A DNA stretch of 64,000 nt. It comes from Rostrohypoxylon terebratum. Its lineage: Eukaryota; Ascomycota; Sordariomycetes; Xylariales; Hypoxylaceae. The notes beneath the pieces were generated by a model. That model saw only the letters and a list, made by a program, of their open reading frames with translations, ran no database searches and was not told the DNA's origin. Where the stretch lies: the NCBI GenBank assembly GCA_022497145.1, contig MU385917.1:118263-182262 (forward strand). The letters run 5' to 3'. Shown here in pieces: positions 36,354 through 49,344 of this stretch; position 1 is the first letter of the stretch; each line of letters opens with the position of its first letter. The position numbers and the translations under genes are program-made.

Positions 36354-38506
36354 GATTCATCTTGAGCTTCTTTGCCCTGACATTGTCCAGGTGTTTCCCA
36401 AAGTGCGAAGAGCGTCAAGAAGATGAGCTTCCTGGATTTCATAGCGGGCGACAGGGCGGCTTCCCGGATATATAAGAGGGATGGGACACCTAATTACTTA
36501 TTATTAGATTAAGAGGAGGAGAGACGAGACTAGGCCGTTCTCCCCCCTTCGGTATTTCCAAGTAGCAAGGTCGTAAGGCCGTAAGTTCGGTAAAGGAATA
36601 GAATGCCAATAGAAGGATACGTGCGATGTAGGTGCGAAGTAGGAAGGGACTTGTAGGAACAAGCGACTGCTACCACGGTTAAATTCCTTGGATTCCAAAG
36701 AACCTGACTAGAACAGCTAGTAACAGTGTGTAGTAGTAGAGTGTGTCGGCCTACTATGTAGGACCTAGGTAGCGTAGGTAGCGTAGGGAGTGTAGAGTGT
36801 GTAGCGCGTGTAGGGATATGTACATATGCATAATCAACATGTACTAGCACCGACACCTCCAGACGGTAATCGAGATCCAGCCTTGAAATGAGAGCATGAG
36901 GTTGTATCGAACTTTTATTAACTTTAAATGTTTAATGTCAATTGTTGTCAACGTGTTCACATTGTAAAAAAAAGAATGAAGCGTTATAAATCCCGACGTC
37001 ATATGGTCATACGATAATGGGTCGTAGTTCCCTTCCAGTGTTGCCATCTTCCCCATGTTCACCTTTGAAATACCTAGTACGGATAATGGAATGTTGCCAG
37101 CTTGCACCTGCATCGCCCTCAGGGTCCATTTATTAAGTGAAGCACTAGCAGACTACCTAGGCATGTACCGAAGTAGACTTCCATCTCATGTAATGCAACC
37201 GCCTATCAGAGTGTGACTACCTTAACCTAATTGGCAACTCCCGGGTGGATAAGGTCCATTGCAGGAAGTTTTAGAAACCACCGCGTGCATGGTCATATCT
37301 GGATTTGGTAAGTCACAAATGCAGTTTCCTCGTACCTGGTCGCGCAGATTTGGAGCGATGAACGTGGATATCGTATCCATGATGTATTGTGTAGTACAGA
37401 TACCAAGTACATGTGTATATATAGCAAACGGGAGTAAAGGGGACCTTAGTAAAAGAAGAAAGATAATTTTTTCGATATTAGCATACATTTGCTTATTGCC
37501 ATCCTGAGAACGGCCCCTATGTGACCACTAGGTAATAGTAACTGTGATTGTGTGACTGGTTAATTTTCATCGTCGCGGTGAAAAGCAGAATCGTATGTTG
37601 AATAGATTGACCATCCAAAGATCTCATTAATAATAATCGTCAACTCCTTTCCGCTTTTCACGGCTCAACCTTCTTCTCGGAGACTACCGCTTGCATTTTA
37701 CCTGCACCACCCTGTACATCTTACTGGTCTAGGTAAGGAGGTGTTTAGATCTTGGCTACCTACCATTGACGAGCCAACCAGATCCTGCAGATAAAAATAA
37801 ATATCCGGGGTTGACAGGCTGCCAAATCTGAGAGCCTGTCTGGGTATGTATGCAATAGTCTCATATAGGTTGTACATATCTACATGCCAGTCGGACATTT
37901 AATAATAATAATATTGGACATCTGTTTCTGCAAGTACGGTCACACCTATAAGCATTCAAGGAACACATTCAAATATGGGAGTATAGGTTTTCATAATATC
38001 ATGGCGCACGTATTCCATTCGAGTTCCTATGGGTCTCAATAAACCAAAGGTAACTATCTGGTTAGAGCGCACGCACCCTTGTCCCAATGAAAACGGAAGC
38101 ATGAGCCCGTGACAGGCATTACTCGCTCTTCGCCCTTTCAGAACCTTTGCCCTCTTCTGCCGGGTTGATCGAGTCTTTCTCGTGCTCTAGAGATAAACGC
38201 AAATGATTGCTACCCCCTTCTGTATATGCTGATGTTCTGTGTCGAAATCTGCCGTATGAGCCTATGGTTGACCTCGATGGAGAGACCACAATACGCCCCC
38301 CAACGGATCAAGGTGAAAACCATATGAGTGAAAAGAAGTCGTACTGTTTAGGAATGGCCATAAATCGTCGCGAAGCATTATTCCCCAATAAATACAGATG
38401 TCGTCGCTATGCAGTGGGGCGTATCAAGAGTAATTTACAAGGATGGTAAGGCCTGAGGAGGCCGGTAGGTCATTGTAATTTTTGGGTTATTTTATTTGCT
38501 CATCGA
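36354..38506. other. Intergenic region between ero1 and cks1
   Basis: About 2.1 kb of AT-rich sequence with ACCTAGGT-like clusters (for example 36758-36790). Frames are short and unconserved. The ero1 promoter lies in its left part, but I could not pick out a definite regulatory site. Confidence 0.5.
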
Positions 38507-39069
38507 TCACTGTTGAGGTGCTTGGTAATTGAGGGGCCGCCTTGGGTACCTAGTGTTAGCTTCTATGCTGTTGGGCGAATAGGGAACGATGCGTAGACTA
38601 GACTTACTTGAACAGCAGGATATGCGGCTCAGGCTCATGTACTTCGTAATGCTCCCAACCCAAACTCTACACATTTCAGATATTGTCAGTCCTTTCTATA
38701 CCTCTATTCTGGTGGGTGATACCCAAGTACAAAGGCGGCTTACCTGAGTGATACCGATTGCTCGCCACTCATCTTCCCATAGTAGCTTCAGTGTGCCCTT
38801 AGATGCGTCGTGGTAGTCTTTAGGAATGGCCTTAAGCATAGCCTTTGGGAGCTGGACGTGTCGGTACTCGTATTCACTATCGGAGTAACTGATTTGCACA
38901 ATTAGCAGCAACATTCCAGACAATTCGACACTAGAAACAGGCGCAGTGAATAATCGTACCGGGCAGAATAGTGAATAGAGTCGATGAACTCCTCAAGGCG
39001 TGCCCGCTCGTCATCACTCAAGGGACGAGGAACCTTGTTGCGTCGAGTCATATCAATGTCTAGGACCAT
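38507..39069 (-). CDS. cks1: Cks1, cyclin-dependent kinase regulatory subunit
   Basis: Four small exons encode 115 residues: 38960-39069, 38744-38888, 38608-38666 and 38507-38540. All junctions keep frame. Cks1 binds Cdc28/Cdk1 through its beta-sheet fold and docks phosphothreonine substrates, promoting cell-cycle transitions. The whole family signature is readable: [19 protein letters not shown], then [28 protein letters not shown], ending [10 protein letters not shown]. The [10 protein letters not shown] hinge loop used for strand exchange is intact. The 34-bp last exon is needed, because reading past the GTAAGT donor would stop straight after LLFK. ATG 39069 is the first in frame; Met7 is a possible alternative. 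The gene faces away from the Rsc4-like gene across 1.35 kb. Confidence 0.95.
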
Positions 39070-40417
39070 TGTGTTTGGTTGAACAGTAGGATGTTACGTC
39101 CGGGTCGAAATAATAACAAACAGCTGACGGTAAGTTGGTTATAGGGAAGTCGGTGGCGCAAATGTCTAACGATTTGGTTTTCAAAAACTAGAGAGAAATT
39201 CGGAAATCGGTTGTCGGCTGGCAGAGAATATATGTTGTCGCGTGAGGAGGGGAAGCAGAGGAAGTAGCCTCGAATTCCAGGTAAATTGGGTCGCCTTTTT
39301 ACTCTGCTGCGCAAAAGTGTGATAGATGGATAGCCGCAAATCGTGAAACGTTCTGATGTTTAAAATAAATAAAGTATACCTTGTACTGTGCTAGCAAGGG
39401 TAAGGACAGGAAGTTACGAATTGAAGAATTTGGGTTTGCTGTGCAATTTTGAGAACAGGAGGAGCGCGTTGCTGCTGCTTAAAAAAGTTGAAGTTGCGGT
39501 CCCCCCAAAAATTCATCGCATATTATTATGTAGGCAGAGAGAGAAGTAAACAGTGCTAAGGTGGGGCATTTATTGTGCACAAGCCACATTATTCACCTTA
39601 TCTGAGGGGCATAGCAACAAAATATTGAACGGAAATGGCGACGATTGGAACCTTGAAGCTATGACATATTCACGTAGGTACTAGGTACTTGATGGCTTGT
39701 GCATTGGCTTTGTGGCGCATTCGGATGTCGCTAGGTAGTAGGTACATGAGTGTTTGTATCTTTCCATAATTGCAGGGAGGGAGACGGGAAGGTGGTAAGG
39801 TGGGGCTGGCTAGAATCGGAGCTAATTGGTTGAATGGAAGTCGCTACGTACCTAGGACCTGTTCAATCTTCAACCACATTATCCTGTGCCTACCTCAAGC
39901 TGGCAGGTCAGCTGTTTCGCACTCATAACTCAATAAACCTTTTGCACCAAAAACATTCTCCATAATTCGTTGCCGTGCATCGACGAGCTTCACTAAAATT
40001 CGACATCCGAAAACTACACCTTTTGCACTTTAAGGACATTTTCATTTTAGTGCACTTTTTTCTTCACCCAAAAATTTCCCGTCTGTCATGTTGATTTGGC
40101 CGTTATATTCCGCACCAGCTGAAAAGGGATAAAACGGTCGTCCGCTCTTACATCCCCATCCCCCCTACTACCTACTACACTACTATGATACTACAATAGC
40201 GGTACTAACCAGCCGCGTCAAAAACCCACAAATCACCACTGCGATCGCATCCAAATCGCATCGCGTCAGAAGTCTTGCGACTTTACGTGCTTATTATTTC
40301 GACAGCCCATAATTCCCAGCATTCAGTTCCCTTTTTATTGCGCAATCTCCCTCACGATAGGCTGTGGTGCGTTAGGTCGACTCTGCATGTACCTGCGATC
40401 GATTTTTCACTACAGCC
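39070..40417. other. Divergent intergenic region between cks1 and the Rsc4-like gene
   Basis: This 1.35-kb spacer must contain both promoters. It has ACCTAGGT-like clusters near 39676-39690 and 39846-39860, and CT-rich stretches before 40418. I see no additional gene. Confidence 0.5.
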
Positions 40418-41696
40418 ATGGAGAATAAGAGGAAGGCAAGCGGCGTCAACGGCCTTGAGCCATCAGTAAATGATCCTAATGATCGTGCCGCAAAGCGTCG
40501 CAGACTGCAGGAGGTAAGCTATCATCCACACATCCACTTCTCAAATATTTACTTGACATTCCACAACATTGCGCGCGAGCCTCGCCGCGACCCAGTGACC
40601 TTGTGACCTTTAACCCTACTTTGCCTACTGGCATTATGTAGTTGGTTAAGTGTCGTGCGTCGCAGCTGCGATGCGAATATGTTTATGGATGAAGTTGAAT
40701 TTGGGACCAGGGCTTAGTCGAGGCCACTGAAGAAACGCAATGCCAATGTTGTCGGCTTGTCTTCCAAAGACCGACCCCCATCTTTTTCCATACGTACATG
40801 TTTCTCAATGTCGAACCTCCCAAATCCTGCATTTTTGAAGCTTCTCACTTTCCTTCCTCGTTATTTATTTACTATTTGCTAATCCAACCCACCGCAATAG
40901 GAATTCGGAGACCTCTCAAACGGCGAGACTCCCGAATCGACAACCGCGTACGGTCTGAATATCCTAGAATCAATTAGAGCAACCACCGACAAGAAGTACG
41001 TCTAGTCATTTTCATCATTGCACATTGTTATATATAACTTGCATTCTGCGAAATCCCCCAATATGGTCAATCCTACCACATGCATCACCTATCAGAATAA
41101 ATCAACACGTCTTACAATGTAGCTAACCATCTCCGCGTTGCAGTGGTCGTTCGGTTTCGCCCTATTTCGAAACCCTCCCTACTCGAAGCGAAGACCCCGA
41201 GTATTACAAAAAGATCCGACTCCCGCTTTCCCTAGAATTAATTGAGCGCAAGCTGAAGGATCACGAATATCCCCAACTCTCTATTCTGGAAAGTGACTTT
41301 AAACGTCTGGTTTCGAATGCAAAAGAAATCAACGAACGCTCATCCGTGGCTTTTGGCGATGCTGAACGAGTTCGCAAAGCCGTTAGTAACTTAATGGTGA
41401 AGTACAACCCAGCGTACAAGTCCGGCAATTACCAGGCCGTCGCCACGCCCTTGCCCCCAACCCCTGAACCCGATGACAATCAAGACGAGGAAGATGAGGA
41501 AGATGCCGAAGGCGAAGAAGACCAGAAGAGCGACGCTGCTGCTGAGGAAGCGGGAAGTGAACAGAATAATGACGTAGAGGAAGCAACGGAGGAAGCGGAA
41601 GCGGAAGCGGAAGCAGAAGCAGAAGAGCAAGCAGAGGAAGAGGAAGAAGGTGAGGAAGAGGATGAGGAAGAAGAGGAGGAGGAGGAGGAGGAAGAG

Positions 41697-41731
<35 letters not shown>

Positions 41732-43322
41732 TGATGGAGAACCCAGCCCTGTGGTCCGTCGACAACGACGCCCTGGTCCTGGTCGGCCTCGCAAAAATCC
41801 AGTTCCACAAGCTCGAAAGCCTGCAAAGCCTGCAAAGCGCGCAAAGCGGGGACCAACTCCAGGAAAGGCAGACTCTCATTACGAGAACCAGCCATACAAA
41901 AACCTCAACTTCCAGCAGGCACAAGAGAAGATCGTTGAAGAGATGATACGAAAGAAAGATGAAAAGTAAGTACACTCCGTCGACATGGGGTTATATATCT
42001 GACTGACAATCGTGTCAAGTGGTGAATATCCCTACTTCGAGCCATTCATATACCTGCCGCCGCGATCACTCAAGGACTACTACGAGATCATTGCTGAGCC
42101 TTTGTCACTAAAGGCATTACAAAAACAAGTCCGAGGCCAGCATGGTAGAGGAGGGGCCACGTACGTTAGCGACTTCAAAGCCTGGGCCGCATTCGAAGAC
42201 CAGGCTAGTTTGATCTGGAAGAACGCATATCACTACAATGAGGATGGAAGTGATATTTCTCTCCTAGCTCAGGAACTAGAGGTAAGCTACGACACAATAT
42301 TCAACCAATTCGTTTCGAGTAAGTTCAGTATCTAATTATGATAGCGATCATTTTATGAGGAGCTTAAAGAAGCGAAGCTACATGTTCCAGAACCCCCCCA
42401 GCCCAAGATCAAACTCAAGATGCCGCCCAACACAGAGTCCTCGCATCCTAAGAAGATCACGATTCATGTTGGTGGCAAGACGAGTGCGACGGGGTCGCCA
42501 GCCCCTGTGACAGGCCAGTCCGGAGAAGGGGAGGCCACAGGCAGCAATGGCACTCCCGTTGGCAGAAACCCATTTGGCGGATCAACAGCAACCTCCGTCA
42601 ACCTAAGCCAACTCGAGAAAGCTAGAAGCCTGTCAGCTTCTGCTGGCCCTCCGAGCCCGTCAGCAGCAGGGCTTGCAAAGTCTGAAGATGTTCGACCTTC
42701 GCCTGGATTTGTCAACCATCAGCAATTTGTCCCTCCAGCAATGCCTCACAAAGTCGTCCCAAATGGCACGATCCCACCGCCGCCCCCTCCTGCTCCTAAA
42801 CAGTCGGCCCTGGAAATTCTCGAGGCTCAGAAGTACCGACCTCGTCCAATCAGTAAGAGTCTCCCCTTGGATTTCTATTTACCTATTGCTAACTATATAA
42901 AAGAGCAATCAGAGGCTATTTTGCCCAAGCTTGTTCTAGCATCCCATCCTTCTCTTCAACTTGAAAACTTGTTTTCAATCACCTTCCTCGCTAGCCCCAC
43001 CGAATATCAGCAGGAACTCGTTTTCAACGCTCCGGCAACTCATTTTCGCTTGCTACTGAAACCTCAGGTCGCGCCATTCCTAGAGGAACAGCAGCGTGAG
43101 TGGAAACTAAATGTATTTCACGATACAGTGCGTTTGTATTCCACGTCTGCCCCGTTCGACAAACGAGGCGAGCCAATTTTCGACACCACCTTACATTTCG
43201 GTGTCAATCGACTTGAAGTTTCTCTCGTGGCCGCTCTTCCGAGAGGCGAGAAAGCCCCGAATGGGTTAAACATGGAAATGGAAAGGATCGTGGTTCATTT
43301 CAACTTGCTACGCCATTCGTAA
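40418..43322 (+). CDS. rsc4: Rsc4-like tandem bromodomain chromatin-remodelling protein
   Basis: Five exons (40418-40513, 40901-40995, 41144-41965, 42020-42281 and 42345-43322) give 750 residues. The first intron is 387 bp, long for this genome. Bromodomain 1 (about residues 46-152) has YFETLPTRSEDPEYYKKIR and the acetyl-lysine-contacting Asn127 in NAKEINERSS. Bromodomain 2 (about 339-435) has LPPRSLKDYYEIIAEPLSL and Asn411 in KNAYHYNEDGSD. Between them lie a Glu tract of about 90 residues and an AT-hook-like GRPRK (275-279). After a low-complexity Pro/Gly linker, a conserved C-terminal domain follows. This order fits Rsc4 of the RSC (SWI/SNF-type) remodelling complex, which reads acetylated histone H3. 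The AT-hook recalls Rsc1/Rsc2, but no BAH domain is visible. Nuclear location is inferred, with a basic cluster AAKRRRLQE near the N-terminus. Confidence 0.85.
41577..41739 (+). repeat. Purine-rich GAA/GAG tract inside the Rsc4-like gene
   Basis: An imperfect trinucleotide tract encodes Ala-Glu pairs and then an almost unbroken Glu/Asp run. It is in phase with the coding frame, so length changes of whole units would be tolerated. It gives long spurious Leu/Ser/Pro frames on the opposite strand. Confidence 0.9.
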
Positions 43323-44393
43323 CAAGTTGATTGAATAGGGTACTCGACACTCGTCAACACGGTTATCCAGTCAGCAGCAAATGGGAAGAAATCACAGGCC
43401 TGTGATTCCAGTTTCCAAATTGGTGTGTTGTCAGGTTTAGTTTTTGTGAAAGGTAATTCGGGCGGAGGGCTCTAGCTATGAACGTTCCGTGCAAGGAACG
43501 GTTTGCTTCGGTGTAAGCATTTGTACAAGTACTTAACTCTGAAAGGGAGTCCTGGTGGTTCATAGGGATCACCATATACAGAAAGTGCCACTGGAAGTTT
43601 TGCTCCTACCTAGATATATGCCTAGTAGGTACTAGGTAGTTAATTGCTTACTTGGTAGCTATATAAACGTAAAATTAATAATCACTCAGTATGTGCGAGT
43701 AAGAATGTGTTGGTTGCTTTCCAACGTACATTAATTTGCAACTACATCTCCATTCCTGAATGAACCTCTTACACTCGGGGCGTCTGTGAGACTCATGTCT
43801 TTCTTAGTACCCCTTTGCATTCATATTTCGAGATACCTGTATACTTACTTAAGTCTTAGGTATATAAGCACGGTATATACATAGGTAGATACCTATCTAT
43901 GTCGTTTACAGTGCTAGATCAGACGCACGACTCACTCAGCAAAGTTTGGCTTTCAGAAGCTTTTAAATAATTAGCGGGGCAACCTCCATAGGCTGGACCC
44001 TGGATTTCGAGGTCCGATTCCAAATGTCGCTTCGTCGCTTCCCAGGTATTTGTACCGGTACAACCAGGCATGCATATATAGTATATACCAGTGGCTGCAT
44101 ATATGTTTGTAGGTAGTACTAGGTACCATACTTATGAGGCGCTAAACCGGATTTAAGTTGGTCCCGGCGGCAAAGGTGGGCTGGAGTGGGAAAGGAAAAA
44201 AAATTAAGATTTTGAATTATTTTTCACCGCCCGCATTAAAAAATTCAGTTGAAATTTCCCCTCCATAAACCCGTACATCATCCCTCCATCCTCCAGATAC
44301 TTCCTCCGAACCATTTTCTCCTGGACAATCTTCTTCTTCCACATAACATCAACTCTTTCTGTGGATTTGTTCAGTTGACCACCATCTTTCATA
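43323..44393. other. Intergenic region upstream of ssb1
   Basis: AT-rich spacer with ACCTAGGT-like clusters at 43611-43640, 43860-43905 and 44110-44130. A CT-rich leader lies immediately before the ssb1 ATG (44255-44393). No heat-shock element was identified with confidence. Confidence 0.5.
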
Positions 44394-46560
44394 ATGGCGG
44401 AAGAAGTTTACGATGGTGCCATCGGCATCGATCTAGGTATGTCGCAAAAATTAACCCCGCGCCCACAGATCGTCGCATTGCGTCCCGCCAAAAAATAATT
44501 AAAAAATTACAATATTGCGATTACAGTGTGCTAATATTGTGACTCAACAACAGGTACCACCTACTCCTGTGTAGCCGTCTACGAGGGTAACAATGTCGAA
44601 ATCATCGCCAACGAGCAGGGTTCATTCACCACTCCCTCATATGTCTCCTTCAACGAAAAGGAGCGATTGATTGGTGAAGCCGCCAAGAACCAGGCTGCCA
44701 TGAACCCTCGAAACACCATCTTCGATGTCAAGTATGCCTGGACCAAACCCCACAAACATAACATGAAATCTTTGGTATTGTGTGACTGACTTTTTTTGCG
44801 ACAGGCGTTTGATTGGACGACCCTTCAACGACCCCATTGTCAAGAAGGATATTGAATCATGGCCCTTCAAGGTTGTCGAGCAGGGTGCCAACCCTCTCGT
44901 CCAAGTCGAGTACCTAGGAGAGACCAAGACTTTCTCTCCTCAAGAAATCTCCGCCATGGTTCTTACCAAGGTAAGCAGCCATATATCATGCATGCGCGGT
45001 ATGGGCAATACGTTCAATCTGATTCTAACACATTGTCCGTCTATAGATGAAGGAGATTGCCGAAGTCAAGCTCGGCAAGAAGGTTGAGAAGGCTGTCATT
45101 ACCGTTCCCGCCTACTTCAACGATAACCAGCGTCAAGCCACCAAGGATGCTGGCTCCATCTCTGGCCTTAACGTGCTCCGTATCATCAACGAGCCTACTG
45201 CCGCTGCTATTGCTTACGGCTTGGGCTCCAACAAGAGCAACAAAGAACGCAACGTCCTTATCTACGATCTTGGTGGTGGTACTTTCGATGTGTCTCTTCT
45301 TAACATCCAGGGTGGTGTCTTCACTGTCAGGGCTACTGCTGGTGACACCCATCTTGGTGGTCAGGACTTCGACACCAACCTTTTGGACCACTGCAAGAAA
45401 GAGTTCCAACGCAAGACCAAGAAGGACATCTCCGGTGACCCGCGTGCTCTCCGAAGACTCCGAACTGCTTGCGAACGTGCTAAGCGAACTCTTTCCAACG
45501 GTGCCCAGACCACCATTGAAATCGACTCGCTCTTCGACGGCGAAGATTTCTTCCTCTCCATTACCCGTGCTCGTTTCGAGGACCTGAACGCCAAGGCGTT
45601 CAACGGTACCTTGGAGCCTGTTGCCCAGGTCCTCAAGGATGCTGGCGTTGAGAAGAGTGCCGTCGACGAGATCGTGTTGGTTGGTGGTTCCACTCGTATC
45701 CCCAAGATTCAGAAGCTCCTTAGCGACTTCTTTGACGGAAAGAAGCTCGAAAAGAGTATCAACCCCGATGAAGCCGTCGCCTACGGTGCTGCCGTCCAGG
45801 CCGGTATCCTCTCCGGCAAGGCCACTTCTGCCGACACTTCTGACCTCCTTTTGTTGGATGTCGTTCCCCTTTCTCTTGGTGTTGCTATGGAGGGCAACAT
45901 CTTCGCTCCCGTCGTGACCCGCGGTCAGACCGTCCCCACTATCAAGAAGCGCACCTTCACAACCGTTGCCGACAACCAACAAACCGTCCAGTTCCCCGTG
46001 TACCAGGGTGAGCGTGTTAACTGCGAGGACAACACTTCCTTGGGAGAGTTTACCTTGGCGCCCATTCCTCCTATGCGTGCCGGTGAAGCCGTTCTAGAGG
46101 TCGTCTTCGAGGTCGATGTCAACGGTATCCTCAAGGTTACTGCTACGGAGAAGACCTCCGGTCGCAGTGCTAACATCACCATCTCCAACTCTGTTGGTAA
46201 GCTCTCTTCGACTGAGATCGAGAGCATGATCAACGGTTCGTTATATCACTAGCCACATTGTAATGAAATAAAACTAACTACGTATCTGTAGATGCCGAGA
46301 AGTTCAAGAACAGCGACGAGGCTTTCAGCAAGCGATTCGAGGCGAAACAGCAACTCGAGTCGTACATCAGCCGCGTTGAGGAGATCATCTCCGACCCGAC
46401 TATGTCGCTCAAGTTCAAGCGTGGCCAGAAGGATAAGATTGAGCAGTCACTCAGCGATGCCATGGCTCAACTTGAGATTGAGGACTCTAACGCCGATGAC
46501 CTGAAGAAGAAGGAGCTTGCCCTAAAGAGACTGGTTACCAAGGCCATGTCTTCTCGGTAA
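44394..46560 (+). CDS. ssb1: Ssb-type ribosome-associated Hsp70
   Basis: Five exons (44394-44436, 44554-44731, 44805-44970, 45047-46235 and 46292-46560) give 614 residues, the normal Ssb length. Ssb binds nascent chains at the ribosome with the RAC co-chaperone. The start [20 protein letters not shown] carries the first ATPase phosphate motif. Further ATPase signatures are the segment [15 protein letters not shown] and [16 protein letters not shown]. The features separating Ssb from Ssa-type Hsp70 are clear: no GGMP repeats, no EEVD tail, and an ending [13 protein letters not shown]. Introns cluster in the first 650 bp, a common fungal Hsp70 pattern. The coding sequence is strongly C-biased, as expected of a highly expressed gene. 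Confidence 0.97.
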
Positions 46561-47219
46561 ATGCATCTCTTCTCATTTGGCGAATATAGGTCATGGTTAT
46601 AGATGGGCGGCTGGCTAGGTTCCCTTGAGTCTTGTAGGTGACCTCGAATGCCCATCTCTGCGAAGGATTGGGATTGGCATCTGAAAGGGGAGAGGAATGT
46701 CTCGTTCGGTGCCGCGAGACGGGAGGGAATAAAAAAAGTCTTTCGGGTCGGTTTCAGCTCTATCAGGCTCTTTTACACCCCATCTCATCATCCTCTCACG
46801 AATTCTTTACGACCACGTGCTGGTCAACGGCGCATTTGCATGTAGACTAGGGAAAAAAGTGACCAGCAGGGATGAACGCGACGAATTTAATTTTTTTATC
46901 TGAACTTTATATACCCTGACTCTTTCGGACTTGATCCGTCCAGGTGCTCTTCTTGATGAGTGTCTTTGTTGATTATTTTCCTTCTTTCGGCGTTAGGTAA
47001 GTATCGTAGGGGCGGCTATGGCTACGGTATGTCGTGATAAGGAGTCCCCGCAAGTCTCGGCACTAGTTGACGCGATTCTCCAAGTCCGAGGTCCCGCATC
47101 CTCCAGTCGCCCAATGGGGGTCTACATATATGTAATGGCTCGAAAGGCTAGTAAAACATTGCGATCACGTCTTCTACTTACAAAACATACATTTCCATCG
47201 CAGCATCTTCGTATTCGTC
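46561..47219. other. Intergenic, ssb1 3' region and dehydratase promoter
   Basis: The spacer contains the presumed ssb1 3' UTR and a TTTATATACC element at about 46906-46915, about 310 bp upstream of the dehydratase ATG. No gene is visible. Confidence 0.5.
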
Positions 47220-49268
47220 ATGTCCTCAGCGGCCCAGGATAATACCAAACCCCGGGAGGGCCCCGAAGCCACGGAGGAGCACCTCCGGGACTACGACCTC
47301 AACCAGCCCATAGACACCAGCCGGGGCATGCGCATGGGGCTCACCTCCTACGGGGACTCGCACTTCTCGCTATTCCTGAGAAAGGTATTCATCAAGGCGC
47401 TGGGATACTCCGAGGACGCGCTCTCCCGGCCCATTGTGGGCGTCGTGAATACGTACTCCGCATTCAACCCGTGCCATGCGAACGTCCCGCAGCTCATCGA
47501 CGCGGTCAAGAGGGGCGTGCAGCTGAATGGCGGGTTGGCGGTCGAGTTTCCTACAATTAGTCTGCATGAGAGCTTTGCGGCGCCGACGAGTATGTATTTG
47601 AGGAATTTGATGAGTATGGATACCGAGGAGATGATTGGCGCGCAGCCGGTTGATGGGGTAGTGCTTATTGGCGGTACGTTGGACTCGGATTTCACGAGGG
47701 GATGAGGAGAGAGGGCGTTGCTAATGGGATGTAGGGTGCGATAAAACGGTGCCGGCACAGCTTATGGGTGGGATTTCGGCGAATAAGCCGATTTTGCATC
47801 TTGTCACGGGGCCGATGATGCCGGGGAGCCATAAGGGAGTTAGGATAGGGGCTTGTACTGATTGTCGAAATAATTGGGCGAGCTACCGGGCTGGTGTTAT
47901 TGATATTGAGGAGATTGCGGCGTTGAATGAGGAATTGGCGCCAACAGTGAGTGTTTTGAAGTCATGGGGAGTAGATGAGTGAATGCTAAGAATAAGAATA
48001 GGCTGGCACGTGTGGCGTTATGGGCACTGCAAGTACAAGTAAGGATTCCCAGTATTTCTTACGACTCTTTTCCTATGTTTAAGTTTGTAGAAGGTTGTTA
48101 ACATTCGCTTGCAGTGGCGTGTATTTTAGTTGGACTTGGCCTCATGCCATTTAAAGGGGCAACAGCACCAGCCGTCTCCTCAGCACGATTACGAATCGCC
48201 GAGGAAACAGGTGCCAATGCCGTCAAGGTCATCGCGGCCGGAGATAAGCTCAAACCTCAAGCTCTCCTATCACGAGAATCCTTCCTCAACGCCATAACTG
48301 TTCTCCAAGCCATCGGCGGCTCGACGAACGCAGTCGTCCACATAATGGCCATCATAAACCGACATCCAAAGCTCGCCGGCTCAATCACCCTCGATACCTT
48401 CGACGAAATCGGTCGCCACACGCCCCTCCTCGTGGACCTCAAACCCAGCGGCGCGAACTACATGTCCGATTTCCATAACTCAGGAGGCATGGCCGCGCTT
48501 CTCCAAGAACTTCGGCCTATCCTCCATCTCAACGCACTAACAATCACAGGCAAGACTCTAGGCGAAGCCCTAGACAGCGAGCGCATCATCCCGGTGCCTC
48601 AACACCTGCGGTGCATCCAACCTTTCGATGCGCCTCTGCACCCACGCTCCTCGCTCGTTGTGTTGCACGGGAACTTGGCGCCCGGCGGCGCTGTCATGAA
48701 AGCCAGCGCGTCGAAGGACAAGCGACTGCTTCGGCACTCCGGGCCCGCGGTCGTGTTCGTGGGGTCGGCGGACCTAGCGCGACGTATCGACGACGAGAAC
48801 TTGGACGTGAGCGAGGACAGCGTCCTGGTGCTGCAGAACATCGGGCCGGTGGGCAACCCCGGGATGCCCGAAGTCGGGCTCATCCCCATCCCGCGCAAGC
48901 TAGCTGCGCGCGGGGTTGGCGATATGCTACGGGTGTCGGACGGGCGTATGAGCGGGACGGCGGGGGGCACGATAGTCCTGCATGTTTCGCCCGAGGCGGC
49001 GGATCCGGGGAGCGTGTTGGGGGTTGTGAGGGATGGCGATGTGGTAACGTGTGATGTGGAGAAGAGGGTGCTCAGGGTCGAGATTAGCGATGAGGAGATC
49101 GAGCGGAGGAAGGGGGAGAGGAGGACGGTGGTGGTGAAGGAGGGGTCGGAGCACCCGTGGAAGGTTAGGGAGAAGATGAGGGGGTATAGGGGGTTGTATA
49201 TGAGGGAGGTGAATCAGGCGGATCAGGGGGCAGATTTTGACTTTTTGACGGCTAGGTTTGATGGTTGA
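47220..49268 (+). CDS. IlvD/Edd-family dehydratase (dihydroxy-acid or sugar-acid dehydratase)
   Basis: Four exons (47220-47673, 47735-47946, 48002-48038 and 48115-49268) give 618 residues. The family removes water from 2,3-dihydroxy or sugar acids using an Fe-S cluster and Mg2+. The three cluster cysteines are present: Cys85 in NPCHAN, Cys153 in GCDKT and Cys226 in GTCGVMGTASTM. The 37-bp third exon is required to rebuild that last motif and the following MACILVGLGLMP. The presence of all three Cys suggests a [2Fe-2S] enzyme. There is no N-terminal mitochondrial presequence, so it is unlikely to be the branched-chain biosynthetic Ilv3. A cytosolic sugar-acid dehydratase is more likely, but the substrate cannot be read from sequence. 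It lies 76 bp from, and convergent with, an Ldh2-type dehydrogenase. The last exon is very GC-rich. Confidence 0.9.
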
Positions 49269-49344
49269 TACTACATTTGTAGGTTGGAAAGATACATAAA
49301 TATGATTACATTGTTGATATCATTGAACAAGAGGTTCGAATTCA

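Noticed and set aside
41391..41975. Long minus-strand frames (170-194 codons) of Leu/Pro/Ser/Phe repeats
   Set aside because: They are the reverse of the Glu tract in the Rsc4-like gene.
45041..45982. A 313-codon minus-strand frame
   Set aside because: It lies wholly inside ssb1 and results from that gene's biased codon use.
48611..49054. An Arg/Gly/Ala-rich 147-codon plus-strand frame
   Set aside because: It is out of frame inside the last exon of the dehydratase.
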